Made by a program: the position numbers and the translations under genes
Assembly (NCBI GenBank): GCA_021199235.1
Contig: JAJQIL010000105.1
Span: 1 to 42,650, forward strand
DNA from: Lachnospiraceae bacterium
GTDB taxonomy: Bacteria; Bacillota; Clostridia; Lachnospirales; Lachnospiraceae
Direction of reading: 5' to 3'
DNA: 42,650 nt
Shown: piece by piece, positions 41,135 to 42,650 of the stretch
Layout of the letters: every line of letters starts with the position of its first letter
Position numbering within the stretch: the stretch's first letter is position 1
The notes under the pieces: model-generated
Told to the model about the DNA's origin: nothing
Database searches by the model: none
Seen by the model: only the letters and a program-made list of their open reading frames with translations

Positions 41135-41599
41135 ATGGCAGAACAGAAAGTGGATATTGAGCAGCTTCTTGCCGAAGGACGCTCCATTCAGATAAAGCCG
41201 CAGGGAACCAGTATGTTCCCTTTGTTTCTTGAGGGGCGGGATGAAGCGGTGATCGCGCCTCTGACGGAGAGTGGACGCGCTTCTCTGCGCTGCGGTGATG
41301 TGGTACTTTACCGCCGCGACCATGGGATTCTGGTTCTGCATCGTATCAGCCGCTGTACCTCGAAAGGTTTTTACCTTGTAGGAGATCATCAGAGTGAGCT
41401 GGAAGGCCCGATTCGGGGGGATCAGATTCGCGGGATTCTGACAGGATTTATCCGCAGTGGAAAATATTGCTCTGTTCGCCATCCGGTTTATATTCTGGCA
41501 AGTCGCTGCTGGCTGGTGCTGCGTCCGCTGCGGCCGGGAATTCTTTGGTTTTTGCATTGGGTGAAAGATTATTTCAGAAAGAGTTCAAGTGACAGATAG
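41135..41599 (+). CDS. S24/S26 signal peptidase-like protein with Ser/His dyad (SipW type)
   Basis: This 154-residue protein has the box GTSMFPLF with nucleophile Ser26, then CGDVVLYRR and VLHRIS with His69 where bacterial type I signal peptidases have Lys. A Ser/His pair is the mark of S26B enzymes (ER signal peptidase, SipW). FYLVGDHQSE corresponds to the GDN region. The N-terminal membrane anchor of ordinary signal peptidases is missing, and a hydrophobic C-terminal segment (VYILASRCWLVLRPL) may hold it in the membrane. Such S24/S26 proteins accompany PqqD/HprK/nucleotidyltransferase clusters, as here. It may cut the leader of the precursor-like proteins, since the exporter lacks a peptidase domain. 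The ribosome binding site GGTGA is weak; TATAAT stands at 41091-41096. Confidence 0.8.
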   Translation: MAEQKVDIEQLLAEGRSIQIKPQGTSMFPLFLEGRDEAVIAPLTESGRASLRCGDVVLYRRDHGILVLHRISRCTSKGFYLVGDHQSELEGPIRGDQIRGILTGFIRSGKYCSVRHPVYILASRCWLVLRPLRPGILWFLHWVKDYFRKSSSDR

Positions 41600-41602
41600 A
41601 AC

Positions 41603-42021
41603 AACTGGATGCTGCCCGGTTGAAGTCACAGCAGGCGATCCTGTATATTCCATTGGAATGGCTGGCAGCGCAGGATCTGACGATAGAGAACTACATATGC
41701 CGTATCCTGTATAAGGATGAGACATCCTGTGACCGCCTGTATCAGCTGACAGGTACCTGCAGGACTCAGCCGGATCTGATTCTTCTTTTAGATGGCTTCA
41801 ATGAGGTGGGAGATACAAATAAAGCAGGGTTTGACAAAGAGATCCGTGGATTTGCACAGTATCCGGGATTGCAGATAGTGGTGACTTCCCAGGAGAATGT
41901 TTCAGAACGATATCAATTCGGATTTGTAAAAGCAACAGTATGTGGGTTGTTAGATGGGCAGATTCAGAAGATTCTGACAGAAGAGGAATGGCATCATATT
42001 CAGGGGAACTATACATTATGA
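41603..42021 (+). pseudogene. NACHT-type NTPase fragment
   Basis: Four bases behind the signal peptidase stop codon an open frame begins with EQLDAARLKSQQAILYIPLE, has LILLLDGFNEVGDTN (the Walker B/NACHT signature), then LQIVVTSQENVSERY (sensor TSR-like). The P-loop that must precede is absent, there is no start codon with a ribosome binding site, and the frame closes at 42021. Full NACHT proteins exceed 500 residues. It is therefore an internal fragment, perhaps of an antiphage NACHT protein, joined to the peptide-export cluster by a rearrangement. Confidence 0.65.
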
Positions 42022-42650
42022 TGCAGAGGAAATGTGGAATCAACGTCCTGTTCCGGAATATCTGCACGGATATTTAAAGGAAATGAATGGAAGATACTGG
42101 AATGGAATTGCGGCAGAACTGATAGAAATCGCAAGAAACAGGAAAGCAAAGACAATAAATAATTTGCTTGTAAATCTGTTATCTGTATTTCCCTGCACAG
42201 CGGAAAGCGGTACTCCGGATTTTACAGATATTGATTTTACGGTCACCCGTTTACCGGCTTTTGTTGCTCCGGATCATCGTATCCCGATGAAAGGGACGAA
42301 GATAAGTAATGTTTCGTTGGGGCTTCTTAATAAAAAAGTGAAAACGAATTTTTCCACTGAGGGGGGGCACTGCCATGTCCCGGAACTGGGAACAGCGCGT
42401 TTAAAAGCTGCTGCAATATCCGGCGATGGAAAGAGAGCGGTAACGTTGAGTCAGCAGACATTCGGAGTCTTCCGGCGTGTTCAGCGATGGGATCTTGAAG
42501 AGAAGCGGTGTACGGGTGAATGCTTTGCAGGGCAGAGTATCATTAATATTCATCGAACTATCAGATCCGAAGGATCAGGGAACTGGCTGTGGAATAAGAT
42601 TGGAGATTTTCACTTTCTGTGCGTAAGCCCTGCTCACTTTGGTCTTTGTA
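42022..42650 (+). other. Unassigned region with a long open frame to the window end
   Basis: From 41978 to the last base, one plus-strand frame stays open for 224 codons, with a possible ATG at 42032 but no clear ribosome binding site. The translation (MWNQRPVPEYLHGYLKEMNG, later TVTRLPAFVAPDHRIP and others) has no motif I recognise and changes in character along its length, so it may be mosaic relic DNA rather than one gene. The gene, if real, continues beyond the window. Confidence 0.3.

Noticed and set aside
30087-41599. The PqqD/HprK/nucleotidyltransferase locus considered as a normal lasso-peptide cluster
   Set aside because: No asparagine-synthetase-like cyclase, no transglutaminase-like B2 protease and no short lasso precursor are present in the window.

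Overview
The window looks like a chromosomal segment of a gut-type Clostridia, most likely a member of the Lachnospiraceae. That placement rests on moderate GC content, AGGAGG-type ribosome binding sites, an orphan hybrid kinase with two receiver domains, a BspA-like leucine-rich repeat protein and a PF14907 nucleotidyltransferase. No rRNA, tRNA, CRISPR array or intact transposase is visible. The assignment is by resemblance only.

Region 1 (1-7800) is a low-density accessory zone. A few intact-looking genes (a Cys-rich micro-protein, a tandem-repeat protein, a truncated BspA-like protein, an AlbA_2/ATPase regulator, a macro-HTH protein) are separated by head-to-tail fragments of other genes: ORF6N-like, nitroreductase (twice), PglX, PPOX, alpha/beta hydrolase, VWA, metallophosphoesterase, and a small AKAKKLTAS-type protein (twice). 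Several fragments abut with no spacer, as if successive deletions had fused gene ends.

Region 2 (7777-13673) is a cyclic-di-GMP signalling block: a PAS-GGDEF diguanylate cyclase, a free HPt protein, a receiver-HD-GYP phosphodiesterase, and a membrane hybrid histidine kinase with two receivers. Region 3 (13731-24372) follows directly behind its own promoter and encodes a Gram-positive-type Pel exopolysaccharide machine. It contains PelD (with an N-terminal NAD-epimerase-like domain and a C-terminal RxxD/degenerate GGDEF c-di-GMP receptor), PelE, a large polytopic GT-C-like protein, a DUF2194/PelA-like membrane-anchored protein, PelF and PelG. The upstream block could make, degrade and phospho-relay-control the ligand that PelD reads. 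Region 4 (24450-29925) adds a DUF2304 protein, GT4 and GT2 glycosyltransferases, and two homologous DUF4832-type proteins in convergent orientation, one cytoplasmic and one membrane-anchored.

Region 5 (30087-41599) looks like an undescribed peptide-export/modification system. It has two small secreted-type proteins sharing a non-hydrophobic leader (consensus YxKPxILADxExxEGVYTxSG), a stand-alone PqqD, a PqqD-HprK fusion, a PF14907 nucleotidyltransferase, a Stealth-type sugar-phosphate transferase, a polysaccharide flippase, an ABC exporter and a Ser/His (S26B, SipW-like) signal peptidase. A decayed second exporter start and an AAA-ATPase/PD-(D/E)XK gene sit between the precursor genes and the intact exporter. 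No radical SAM, lasso cyclase or lanthipeptide enzyme is present in the window, so the chemistry is open. Region 6 (41603-42650) holds a NACHT-type NTPase fragment and unassigned sequence running off the end.
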